Shown here one piece after another: positions 14,519 to 21,976 of a DNA stretch of 54,502 bases. Position 1 is the stretch's first letter. Every line of letters begins with the position of its first letter. The stretch comes from Planctomycetota bacterium (lineage in GTDB: Bacteria; Planctomycetota; E44-bin39): contig SOJX01000026.1 of NCBI GenBank assembly GCA_004376375.1, positions 1 through 54,502 of the forward strand, in the 5' to 3' direction. A program made the translations under genes and the position numbers. The notes below the pieces were generated by a model that worked only from the letters and a program-made list of their open reading frames with translations, had not been told where the DNA came from and ran no database searches.

Positions 14519-16846
14519 ATGCCCCATACAGTTCACATCCAGCGCAAGAGGTTCGGAGCTTTCGGCGGCGTCTTCACTCCCTGCACGCTGACGATCCTCG
14601 GCGTTATCATGTTTCTTCGGACCGGCTACGTCGTCGGCAACGCGGGGATCGTGGGCGCGCTTTTCATACTGCTTCTTGCGAAGTTCATTACGGTTCTCAC
14701 TTCGCTTTCGCTTTCCGCGGTTGCGACCAACCAGAGAGTGAAGGGCGGGGGCGCATATTTCCTCATTTCCCGCTCGCTCGGCGTGGAGTTCGGCGGCTCG
14801 ATCGGGATCGCGTTCTTTCTGGCGCAGGCGATTTCGGTCGCGATGTATATTATAGGTTTTACCGAGGCGTTTTTTGCCCTGGGCCGGCAGATTGACCCGG
14901 CGCGGCTGGCGCAGTTCATAAACTGGTGCGCGGCCTGGATGCCGGGCGCGGGCGGTGCTGCCGCCACCGAGCATGTGAGAATGCTGGCCGCGTACCGTTT
15001 CATCGGCACGATAATCTGCATCGTCTTGGGCATGATAACGTTCGTCGGCGCCGGATGGGCGATAAGGCTTCAGTACTTTATTCTTGCTGCGCTGCTTTTT
15101 TCGGTCGGCGCCTTTTTTGCCGGCGCATTCCCGAGTTTCTCCGCCGAGACGTTGAAATCCAATCTGGCGCCCAGCGTTGCAGGCGGTTTCAAGCTGGACG
15201 GCGCGACTCTCAGGCTGCTGCCGCTGATTATTTTCACCCAGTTCGGCATTTTCTTTCCCGCCGTGACCGGCGTGATGGCCGGGGCGAACATGTCGGGCGA
15301 CCTCAAGGACCCGTCGAAGGCCATCCCGCGCGGGACTTTCATAGCCATCTTTTTCACCTTTATAATCTACACCCTCGCAATCCTGCTTCTGGGCGGGTGC
15401 TTTCAGCGCGGCGACCTCGTCGACCTGAATAAATCGACCATGATGGGCGACGTCGCGCGAATTGGATGGTGGACCGTCTACGTCGGCGTTTTTGCGGCAA
15501 CGCTTTCGAGCGCGCTCGGCAGTTTCATGGGCGCGCCCCGAATCCTGCAGGCGGTCGGGCGCGACGATATCTTCAAGTCGCTGCATACGTTCGGCCACGG
15601 CTCCGGTCCCAATGAGGAGCCCCGCCGCGCCGTGGTGGTTACGTTTATCGTCGCCGAGTTCGGAATCCTCCTCGGCGACCTGAATGCGATTGCGCCCGTG
15701 ATAACCATGTTTTTCCTGATTACTTACGGCATGCTGAACTTCGCGGCGTTCTACGAAGGCAAGGCGGAAAACCCCTCTTTCCGCCCGACGTTCCGGTTCT
15801 TCAACTGGGGGACCGGCCTTGTCGGAGCCATCGGGTGTACGGTCGTGATGTTCATCATGAACTGGCTGTGGGCGCTGGTGGCGATTTTTTTCATTTATGT
15901 CCTCTACAGGCAGATTCAGCGAAAGGAAATCGTAACCGCCTGGGGCGATGCAAAGAGCGGCATGCTTTTCAAGAAGGCACGCGACCACCTGCTCGCGCTC
16001 GAGAAAGCGGATCATCACCCGAAGAACTGGCGGCCGAAGATCCTCGTTATCTCGGGTAACCCCGCGAACCGGCCGAACCTGATACGTTTCGCCAACTGGC
16101 TGGAATGCCAGAAAGGCCTCCTGATAATCGCCGACATCATAACGTCCTCGCCCGAGAAGGTCCTCGAATCCCGCGAGGCATTCGAGAGACAGGTCCGCGA
16201 ATACCTGTCGGAGCACAACATTCACGGGCTTGCGGAGGCGGTCGTGGCCGATGATTTTGAATCAGGCTTTACGACCCTGATACAGGCCGCCGGCATCGGG
16301 CGCCTGAAACCCAACACGGTCTGCCTCGGCTGGTCCGAAGACCCCAGGAAGTTTACTCAGTACGCGGCCGGCATCAGACACGCCATCCAGCTTGCAAACG
16401 ACGTGCTTGTCGTCCGCGCAAAACATAATATCAACCCGGCCAAGAAAAAGAAGCAGATCGACGTGTGGTGGAGGGGGCTGGAAAACGGAAACCTGATGAT
16501 TATCTACGCGTACCTGCTCACGCAGAACGAGGGCTGGCGGCATGCAAAGATTCGAATCCTGAGAATTGTCCGCGATGAAGCGGACGCGCGGGCCGCGCAG
16601 GAGAGCCTCGAGAAACTCCTCGTCGCGGCGCGCGTGAAGGCGGAGGTGAAGGTAATCTGCTCCCAGGAAAAACCGCCGCACGTAATCCAGCAGGAATCCA
16701 TGGACGCCGACCTCGTTTTCCTCGGGATGGAGTCGCCGCCCATGGGGTGGGAAGAAGCGTTCATGAAAAAGATGGGCGGCTTCCTCAAGGGCCTTCCGAA
16801 TACGATTCTCGTCAAGTCCTCCGGCCGCGCGAACCTTACGGTGTGA
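14519..16846 (+). CDS. SLC12-type cation-chloride cotransporter (APC superfamily)
   Basis: The protein has 775 residues. 'FGAFGGVFTPCTLTILGVIM' at the N-terminus is the hallmark first helix of the Na-K-Cl/K-Cl cotransporter family. It is followed by 'FLRTGYVVGNAG' and about 11 more membrane helices to residue ~480, including 'GVMAGANMSGDLKDPSKAIP'. The soluble C-terminal part (500-775) resembles the SLC12 cytosolic domain ('PKILVISGNPANRPNLIRFA', and a closing 'LVFLGMESPP'). Expected substrates are K+, Na+ and Cl- in electroneutral symport, but selectivity cannot be read. I chose ATG 14519 because upstream residues overlap the -35. It ends at TGA before a bidirectional terminator. Confidence 0.92.
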   Translation: MPHTVHIQRKRFGAFGGVFTPCTLTILGVIMFLRTGYVVGNAGIVGALFILLLAKFITVLTSLSLSAVATNQRVKGGGAYFLISRSLGVEFGGSIGIAFFLAQAISVAMYIIGFTEAFFALGRQIDPARLAQFINWCAAWMPGAGGAAATEHVRMLAAYRFIGTIICIVLGMITFVGAGWAIRLQYFILAALLFSVGAFFAGAFPSFSAETLKSNLAPSVAGGFKLDGATLRLLPLIIFTQFGIFFPAVTGVMAGANMSGDLKDPSKAIPRGTFIAIFFTFIIYTLAILLLGGCFQRGDLVDLNKSTMMGDVARIGWWTVYVGVFAATLSSALGSFMGAPRILQAVGRDDIFKSLHTFGHGSGPNEEPRRAVVVTFIVAEFGILLGDLNAIAPVITMFFLITYGMLNFAAFYEGKAENPSFRPTFRFFNWGTGLVGAIGCTVVMFIMNWLWALVAIFFIYVLYRQIQRKEIVTAWGDAKSGMLFKKARDHLLALEKADHHPKNWRPKILVISGNPANRPNLIRFANWLECQKGLLIIADIITSSPEKVLESREAFERQVREYLSEHNIHGLAEAVVADDFESGFTTLIQAAGIGRLKPNTVCLGWSEDPRKFTQYAAGIRHAIQLANDVLVVRAKHNINPAKKKKQIDVWWRGLENGNLMIIYAYLLTQNEGWRHAKIRILRIVRDEADARAAQESLEKLLVAARVKAEVKVICSQEKPPHVIQQESMDADLVFLGMESPPMGWEEAFMKKMGGFLKGLPNTILVKSSGRANLTV

Positions 16847-16874
16847 CTTCGTCCCGTTGCAGTAACGTTTAAAT

Positions 16875-16910
16875 AAAAACACCCGGGGCTTCCGCTCCCG
16901 GGTGTTTTTT
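16875..16910. terminator. Bidirectional terminator between convergent genes
   Basis: AAAAACACCCGGG and CCCGGGTGTTTTT form a 13-bp stem with a nine-base loop, flanked by A and T runs on both sides. It serves the plus-strand transporter and the minus-strand selenoprotein operon. Confidence 0.9.
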
Positions 16911-16919
16911 CGGGCTTGA

Positions 16920-18041
16920 TTATTTTTTCTCTTTCTTTTCTATTTCCTTTTCAGGTTTCGCTTCCACCTTCTTTTCGGGTTTCGCTTCCACTTTTTTTTC
17001 AGGTTTCGCTTCTTCCTTTTTCTCCTGCTTTTTCGCCTGCTTTTCTTCTTTATCTATCTGCTTGCCGACAAAGCTGGCGTAGTTTTCCGCCGCTTTGGCC
17101 AGTGGGTGGTTTTCGTGTTTCAGTATGAAGTCGATCCAGGAATCCACGGCCTCTTCCTTCTTGTTCATGTTGTACAGGACGAGGCCCATATAGAATTCGG
17201 CGGCGATAATGTTGTCGTCCTTTTTGCATTTCTCGATAAAGAGCTTCAGCGCCTCGTGCGCATCCTTGAACTTCTTCAACCGAACGAGCACTTGGGCGTA
17301 TTCGTACTGGAGCTTGAATTTGTAACCGAGCAGGCCGTCCTTGTCGATCCCGGCGGTTTCTTCAAAAGCTTCACAGGCCTTTTTGAAAACTCTTTTCATC
17401 AGGTTGGCTTTCCCGGTGAGATAACAGGCTTTGGCCCTCAGCTTGTTATCGCCCTTGAGCTTTTCATTTTCAGCGACCTTGCCCAGCGTGTCGATAGCCT
17501 TGCCGACCTGTTCTATAAGGAGATATGTTTCGACGAGGTCGAGCATGGCCGTGATATCCGCTTCCTTCCCGTCGTCTTTCGCGGCGGCGGCTATCTTGTC
17601 CTTGAGGCCGACGATCGCCTTGAGCGCCTCCATCACCTTGTCGGTTTTTGACGGGTTCCATGTGTAACGCCCGATTTCCTCTTCCTCGTCGTTTATTATG
17701 ATGATCCCGATGGAGGGCCGGTATTTCATGACGAAGTCGCGGGTTTTCGGATTGATGACGTCGATTTTTACGCAGTTGAAAGAACTTTTGGCGAGATTGA
17801 TGAACTCTTCCGACTTAAACATTGAGTCGGAATAAGGGTCGGAGGGGCCGCCTCAGCCGCCGCTTGCGAAAACGTAGACAAGGACAGGCTTCTCGTTCTC
17901 GATCGCCTCGATCTGCGCGTCCATCAGGGACTCGCACCACTTGACCGCCGGTTTCTTGGGCTTTTCAGCCTCTTCCGCCGCGATGACGTATCCGGTCATA
18001 AGCAGCAGCGCCAGGAAGATAAATCCGGTTTTCCTCAGCAT
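16920..18041 (-). CDS. Exported thioredoxin-like/TPR protein with in-frame UGA (candidate selenoprotein)
   Basis: Read through UGA codon 63, the protein has 373 residues. Residues 1-21 are a signal peptide (MLRKTGFIFLALLLMTGYVI). 'KPVLVYVFASGG-U-GGPSDPYS' followed by 'FNCVKIDV' and a cis-Pro-like 'KYRPSIGIII' match a thioredoxin-like fold, with U at the place of the redox Cys and no resolving Cys at +3. Residues about 150-320 are TPR-like helices, and the tail is a Lys/Glu/Pro repeat (EAKPEKKV units). AAGGAG precedes the start. An 8-bp hairpin follows UGA by 20 bases. Ordinary gene callers would split this into a 62-residue and a 300-residue piece. Third structural gene of the CsoR-linked operon. 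Confidence 0.8.
17808..17832 (-). promoter_or_regulatory. SECIS-like hairpin in the thioredoxin-like gene
   Basis: On the minus strand TTCCGACT and AGTCGGAA form a perfect 8-bp stem with the nine-base loop CAATGTTTA. The stem starts 21 bases after the UGA (17853-17855) and the apical loop begins at +29, inside the 16-37 base window known for bacterial SECIS elements. Confidence 0.6.
17853..17855 (-). other. In-frame UGA codon 63 (candidate Sec)
   Basis: TGA between GGC-GGC and GGC-GGC codons. The same reading frame continues through 'PSDPYSDSMFKSEEF' into the thioredoxin and TPR region. Confidence 0.75.
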
Positions 18042-18116
18042 ATCGTTCTCCTTGAGTTATCTTCAGTTGAACCGGTATACCCGGCTGCGCATCATACCGT
18101 CGGGCTGAAGACGTTA

Positions 18117-18509
18117 TCAGGAATCCTTTTCCTTTTTCTCTTCCTTCTCTTCTTTTGCCTCGGTCTTGCCTTCCTTATCATCCTTTTCTTCCGGCGGTTT
18201 CCAGCCTCTCTTGGCGAGGTACTTCATGATCTTTCCGATTTTCTTTTTCAGTTTCTTGACAGTTTTCTCGTTCTCTTCCTTTTCCGCCTCGGCAAGCTGC
18301 TTTTCCAGCTTCTTCATTACCACGAGCGCTTTCTGGATTTCCTTTTTCCTTCTCTTTTCCGACGCGGATTTCGCCGCCTCAGAGTCCGGACCCACACCTT
18401 GGGTTCTGCATTTGCAGTTCCCTCAGGCCATTGCGGTGTCGGGAAGCACAAACGCGAATGCGGTAATCACGAGAACGGCCGCCAGGATGAGTGGAAAGAG
18501 TTGCTTCAT
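18117..18509 (-). CDS. Small exported helical protein with UGNCKC motif (candidate selenoprotein)
   Basis: Read through UGA codon 29, the protein has 130 residues. Residues 1-28 form a signal peptide (MKQLFPLILAAVLVITAFAF, then VLPDTAMA). The UGA falls exactly at the expected mature N-terminus, giving U-G-N-C-K-C, a UxxC redox-type motif with a second Cys two residues on. Residues 45-125 are a charged helix or coiled coil rich in Lys and Glu, with 'IGKIMKYLAKRGWKPPEE' in the middle. GGGAGGAC precedes the start. Without readthrough the product would be only a signal peptide, which argues for recoding. I know no named family. It may be a redox partner of its operon neighbours. Confidence 0.7.
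18423..18425 (-). other. In-frame UGA codon 29 (candidate Sec)
   Basis: TGA lies between a signal peptide and GGG AAC TGC AAA TGC (GNCKC), in one continuous frame. The downstream hairpin is weaker than at the other UGA sites: ACCC-AAGGUGU-GGGU starting at +19, or GGG/CCC around CUGC-AAAU-GCAG directly after UGA. Confidence 0.6.
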
Positions 18510-18580
18510 GCTGTCCTCCCGCCTGAAAAGTGTTATTTCACTTTATTTATATCCGGGTGTTTCTGCTGTAAATATCTATT

Positions 18581-19432
18581 CTACTCCCCGGATAGCTCTT
18601 TGTCCAGCGCTTTCGTCGCGATATAGTATGCGCGCTGCATCAGCGCCTTGATTATCAGCCCCGAAACCTTTTTCGGGTCTTTCCCGCTGTTGACGCTCGA
18701 GTCTATTTTGTCCCTGAAAATGGTTTTTCCCCGCCTTGTAATCGCAACTTCGCATGTTGAATACAAAAGCCTGATACCCGACGCTGCAGGCACCAGGCTG
18801 TCTCTGACTTCCACGGCATTGAACTCGAAACTGACGTGGAATTCCGCACCATTCGCGGCGGTAAGTTCGAAATCCGCGTCTTTGAAGGCCAGTGTGAAGA
18901 AGCTGTCCACGTAGCTTCTATTGTCCGGTGAAGGCCCGATGTAGGCGGTGGTGTAAGACAGTTTTTTCCCATCCGCCATGAGGAACGCCGGCTCGAGCTC
19001 TACGAGATGGCAGTCCGTGCAGCTGTCGTTATCGGTTTTCCACGTGTTCGAGAATTTCGGGTGCGTCCTGAGGTGGCATTCTCTGCAACCGATATGATGC
19101 GCGTCTCATATGCTGGGCGTTGTTTTTGTTTCATGAGGATAATGACAGGACCTGCAGTCACGTGGGGGAACCTCGGGATTGCCTTTGTATTCGTGGTGGC
19201 ATTCCACGCAGGTTATTCCGTATCCGCCGTCCTTTTCATCGGTGTAGTGCAGCATATGGCTGAAATAAAAAGTTCCCACCAGTACGGCCCGGTCGCCCAG
19301 AAGGATTACGTCAAGCGCGTTTCCTCTTGCCGGCTCATACACCAGCTTTACTTTCCCGTATCTGGTCGCCGTGCATGCGCCCGCGGATAATACGATAACC
19401 AGTATTAGGGTCAGGATAATTTTCTGTTTCAT
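18581..19432 (-). CDS. Tetraheme cytochrome c3-like lipoprotein with in-frame UGA (candidate selenoprotein)
   Basis: Read through UGA codon 109, the protein has 283 residues. The N-terminal signal ends near Cys20 (LSAGAC), so it may be a lipoprotein. Four CxxCH heme sites start at Cys75, Cys93, Cys116 and Cys138, two on each side of the UGA. Thus neither half alone makes a sensible cytochrome. The region 'FSHMLHYTD...CVECHHE' and 'PSI-U-DAHHIGCRECH' follows the cytochrome c3/c7 pattern, where the canonical sequence is P-x-L-K-D-A-F-H-x-x-C. Residues about 155-283 form an alpha/beta domain I cannot name. I chose Met at 19432; a further start at 19453 is possible. It is the first gene after the CsoR-type repressor. 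Confidence 0.82.
19075..19093 (-). promoter_or_regulatory. SECIS-like hairpin in the cytochrome gene
   Basis: On the minus strand GGTTGC and GCCACC pair with one mismatch around the loop AGAGAAT. The stem begins 16 bases after the UGA and the loop carries G in its second position, as in the bacterial SECIS consensus. Confidence 0.5.
19106..19108 (-). other. In-frame UGA codon 109 (candidate Sec)
   Basis: TGA between ATA and GAC, with two CxxCH motifs upstream and two downstream in the same frame. Confidence 0.78.
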
Positions 19433-19468
19433 TATCCGGCTCTCAGAAAGCACCGCGCGACCCGGTAT

Positions 19469-19750
19469 CTATGACGCAAACTTCCTGAAAAGCTTAAGTG
19501 TTTCGTTCAGCAGACTGCTGTTGTGATCCTTGTTATCAATCGCTTCCGCGACGCACCCCTTGAGGTGGTTTTCGAGAAGGATTGTGGCCAGGCCCTTTAT
19601 CGCCCCGCCAGCCGCGGCGACCTGTTTGAGGACGTCGAAACATTCCTTGTCCTGCTCGACAAGTTTTTTAATGCCGCGGATCTGACCCTCAATTCTGTTT
19701 ATCCTGTTAATTATACGTTCGTGTTCTTCCCGTGTGCCGCACAATGACAT
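19469..19750 (-). CDS. CsoR/RcnR-family metal-sensing repressor
   Basis: The protein has 93 residues, the normal length of the DUF156 family. 'RINRIEGQIRGIKKLVEQ' is the family signature. The ligand set is Cys37, His62 and Cys66 (ECFDVLK, ENHLKGC), which is the copper-sensing C-H-C pattern of CsoR. Persulfide sensors of the CstR type lack the His and FrmR/RcnR differ at the N-terminus. It is an all-helical DNA-binding tetramer that leaves DNA on ligand binding. GGAGG precedes the ATG and a near-consensus promoter lies at 19784-19811. The selenoprotein cytochrome follows after 36 bp, so the repressor probably controls its own operon. Confidence 0.92.
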   Translation of the reverse strand: MSLCGTREEHERIINRINRIEGQIRGIKKLVEQDKECFDVLKQVAAAGGAIKGLATILLENHLKGCVAEAIDNKDHNSSLLNETLKLFRKFAS

Positions 19751-19783
19751 ATCAACCTCCCTGAGTTACATATACATAGTATG

Positions 19784-19811
19784 AGTATAGCTCTTATGGT
19801 TACGATGTCAA
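19784..19811 (-). promoter_or_regulatory. Sigma-70 promoter of the csoR-selenoprotein operon
   Basis: On the minus strand TTGACA (19806-19811) and TATACT (19784-19789) are separated by 16 bp. The -10 region contains ATACTCATACTATG, a short repeated and partly symmetric stretch that could be a repressor site. The classical G-rich CsoR box is not seen. Confidence 0.75.
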
Positions 19812-20003
19812 GTGGAAAAGGAAATTTTTGCTGGCGTAACGTCTTGTGCTAGAAGTGGTTATATGGCGGGGGTAAAGAGTATCGGCGCTGGGGGTCTGTA
19901 CTGAAAAAGAGAGTCGGTATTATACTGCTCGCCCGCGGCATTTTCCCGAAACGCCGCAATCAGTACTTATAGACCAGGAGCAGCACCAGGATTCGGAATA
20001 TTG

Positions 20004-20033
20004 TTGATATCTGAATCGGTGGAATGGTAAAAT
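20004..20033 (+). promoter_or_regulatory. Possible promoter of the PEGA gene
   Basis: TTGATA (20004-20009) and TAAAAT (20028-20033) are spaced by 18 bp, some 37 bp before the ATG at 20070. The rest of 19812-20003 shows no gene. Confidence 0.5.
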
Positions 20034-20069
20034 TTACTTCGGAGACGGACGGACAGAAGGAAGGCTCTG

Positions 20070-21101
20070 ATGACACGCATATATTTTGCCGCTATCCTGA
20101 TGCTTGCGCTCCTGTTCACGCCGGCCGCGGCCGGGAGCGGGGAGCTTCTCGTAGAGTGTAACGTCAAGGCCAAGGTTTACCTCAACAAAATCTGCATCGG
20201 GGAAACCGGTTCGACTATTTCCGGGCTTCCGGACGGAACGGCGAAGATGAAAATCGTCGCCGAAGGGTACGAGCCCTGCGAGGTGGAGATCATCATTTCG
20301 GACGGCGAGATTTCCGAATGGGAGGTCGACCTGAAGAAAGAGGGTAAAGGCACTTCCACCGCCGTCGAGAAGAAGGTGACGAAACCCGCCGAAAAGCCGG
20401 CCGACAGGAAACCGCCGGTGATAGTAAAGAAACCCGGCGAGGTCAAAAAGCCCGGGGAGACAAAAGGCGACAAAACCCCAAAAGTTGACGAAGGCCCGAA
20501 ATTCGACGAGGACGATCTGGAAGCCGCAATCAAGGAAAGAGACAAGACAAAACTCGGTGAAATCCTCGACAGCAAATCCGAGTACAAGGTTAGGCTGATG
20601 GCCGCCGCCGCGCTCCACCGCCTCAAAGACGAGAAAGGCACAGATGCCATCGACGACGAGGCGGACGATAACTTCAAGAACGCGCCCAAGGACTTCCTGG
20701 AAAGATCTCCCATTATGGACGGGAGGCGCGTGCTCGATATCAAGGCGCTGGCGATAATTCTCAAAACAAAAAACGCGAAGCTCGACACGTGGGAAGAGGT
20801 CGTCGCGGCTTACCTCGCGATTATCGAGCTAAACAAACGCCTCCGGGAACTCGTGATCGAAGAAGAAAGAGCCAAGAGCGAAATGCGCACGCGCGGCCGG
20901 GGACGCCGCGGCAGGCGCAGGGCGCTGGACGACAAGGAGACGATCGCGAGCTTCGAGGAAGACAAGAAACTGACCGCGGAGTGCATAAAGAAAATCATCT
21001 CACTTCTCAAAAGCGCGGGCCATTCGAAGGACAAAGACCTGGGCGCGCTCGCCAAAGAACTCCTGAAACAGGCCGAGGATAGAATCAAAACGTCGAAGTA
21101 G
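20070..21101 (+). CDS. Exported PEGA-domain protein
   Basis: The protein has 343 residues. A signal peptide spans 1-21 (MTRIYFAAILMLALLFTPAA). A PEGA domain follows (about 24-92): 'ELLVECNVKAKVYLNKICIG', 'GLPDGTAKMKIVAEGYEPCE', with the typical G-Y-E-P. A linker rich in Lys and Pro (95-145) leads to a helical C-terminal half with an Arg-rich patch (RGRGRRGRRRA, about 275). PEGA domains are surface beta modules often near the cell envelope. The following genes encode a nucleotide cyclase and a kinase fusion, but each has its own promoter, so functional linkage is uncertain. Confidence 0.8.
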   Translation: MTRIYFAAILMLALLFTPAAAGSGELLVECNVKAKVYLNKICIGETGSTISGLPDGTAKMKIVAEGYEPCEVEIIISDGEISEWEVDLKKEGKGTSTAVEKKVTKPAEKPADRKPPVIVKKPGEVKKPGETKGDKTPKVDEGPKFDEDDLEAAIKERDKTKLGEILDSKSEYKVRLMAAAALHRLKDEKGTDAIDDEADDNFKNAPKDFLERSPIMDGRRVLDIKALAIILKTKNAKLDTWEEVVAAYLAIIELNKRLRELVIEEERAKSEMRTRGRGRRGRRRALDDKETIASFEEDKKLTAECIKKIISLLKSAGHSKDKDLGALAKELLKQAEDRIKTSK

Positions 21102-21121
21102 ATAAGACGTTACGGTTAGAC

Positions 21122-21150
21122 TTGATTTAAACTGGTTCTTGAGCTATAAT
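21122..21150 (+). promoter_or_regulatory. Sigma-70 type promoter of the cyclase gene
   Basis: TTGATT (21122-21127) and TATAAT (21145-21150) are spaced by 17 bp. The leader to 21254 is about 95 bases long and GC-rich. Confidence 0.65.
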
Positions 21151-21253
21151 TAAATAGAGAGAACTGCCGGACGCACGGGCCGGCGAAATCCTTCTGACTC
21201 CGGCGGACGCAGGGGCCGCTGATAAACGGAACACAAACGAAAAGGAGAATGTC

Positions 21254-21793
21254 ATGGCCGGCCTGAAATCCATCTCAACCCCGACCGAAACGAACCTTCT
21301 CATCGCCTTCTCGGACCTCACTCTTTTTGCCAAGTTTGCGCGCGGAGAGTCGGATCGCCGGATGTTCGACGTTATGTCCGACTACGCGGAGTACGTCGGC
21401 GGCGTTATCGAGAGCGTCGGCGGCACGGTCGTGAAATTCATCGGCGACGCCGTATTGCTCGTTTTCCCCGAAGATTCCGTCGACGCCGGGGTTCTCGCCC
21501 TGAAAAAGCTCAAAGACGAGGGCGACGCCTGGATGGCAAGCCGGGGCATTCCATGCCGGCACAGGATAAAGGCGCATTTCGGCGCCGCAGTCTGCGGGCC
21601 GATAGGAACGAAAACGGAAAAGCGCTTCGACCTGTACGGGCAGAGCGTTAATACGGCCGCCACGCTGAAATCCAGCGGCATGGCGATCTCACCGCAGGTG
21701 TTCCGGAAGCTCGAGCCGGAAACGCGCAAGCTCTTCAAGAAACACACGCCCCCGGTAACCTACATACCCGTGGAAGAGAGTCATAAAGAATAG
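21254..21793 (+). CDS. Class III adenylate/guanylate cyclase-like domain protein, likely degenerate
   Basis: The protein has 179 residues, a single cyclase homology domain. The two metal-binding Asp are present ('AFSDLTLF' and 'FIGDAVLLVF'), as are the purine-selecting Lys (VVKFIGD) and Asp (RFDLYGQSVN). The transition-state Arg normally four residues after the Asn (VNxAxR) is Thr here (VNTAATL), so catalysis may be weak or lost. No sensor, membrane or HAMP domain is attached. AAAGGAG precedes the ATG. It lies just upstream of the giant kinase-activator gene and could feed or sense a nucleotide for it, but this is inference. Confidence 0.8.
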   Translation: MAGLKSISTPTETNLLIAFSDLTLFAKFARGESDRRMFDVMSDYAEYVGGVIESVGGTVVKFIGDAVLLVFPEDSVDAGVLALKKLKDEGDAWMASRGIPCRHRIKAHFGAAVCGPIGTKTEKRFDLYGQSVNTAATLKSSGMAISPQVFRKLEPETRKLFKKHTPPVTYIPVEESHKE

Positions 21794-21801
21794 ATGTTAG
21801 C

Positions 21802-21910
21802 CGCCGCGCCTGCGCGGCGTGTGTAGGGGCACAGCGCGCTGTGCCCCTACAAAAAACGTGGGGCAGACATTTCTGTCTGCCGCATTCGACGGCCGGAGGC
21901 CGGCGAAGCA
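21802..21910. repeat. Cluster of four palindromic repeats
   Basis: In order there are: a CGCCGCGC/GCGCGGCG hairpin (21802-21819); a perfect 28-bp palindrome with GTAGGGGC edges (21823-21850); a GGCAGACA/TGTCTGCC hairpin (21862-21881); and a GGCC-GGA-GGCC hairpin near 21890-21905. It belongs to the same dispersed family as 13526 and 27700. One of the hairpins may terminate the cyclase gene. Confidence 0.8.
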
Positions 21911-21921
21911 GACCTTTTTCC

Positions 21922-21950
21922 TTGATTTATTCATTCATGCGCGATAGTTT
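21922..21950 (+). promoter_or_regulatory. Possible promoter of the broken kinase-activator gene
   Basis: TTGATT (21922-21927) and TAGTTT (21945-21950) are spaced by 17 bp, immediately upstream of the start region. The -10 is weak. Confidence 0.4.
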
Positions 21951-21976
21951 CATTGTCGCACCCGGAGTGCTGCACT

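Noticed and set aside
14492..16225. Minus-strand open frame of 577 codons opposite the SLC12-type gene.
   Set aside because: The plus strand has clear transporter homology, and the antisense translation is Arg/Glu-rich without structure.
16920..19453. Genome-wide reassignment of UGA to Gly or Trp instead of selenocysteine.
   Set aside because: TGA is a working stop at 5515, 8323, 16844, 27594 and 38861, each followed by non-coding sequence or a terminator, and normal Gly and Trp codons are used throughout. Only four genes need readthrough.
16920..19453. The three in-frame UGAs as sequencing errors or pseudogene mutations.
   Set aside because: All are TGA and none TAA or TAG. There is one per gene and no frameshift, and coding character is intact on both sides. 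Random damage would not give this pattern.
19784..19811. Classical CsoR operator at the operon promoter.
   Set aside because: The expected G/C-rich inverted repeat is missing. Only an AT-rich repeated stretch overlaps the -10, so I report the promoter but not an operator.
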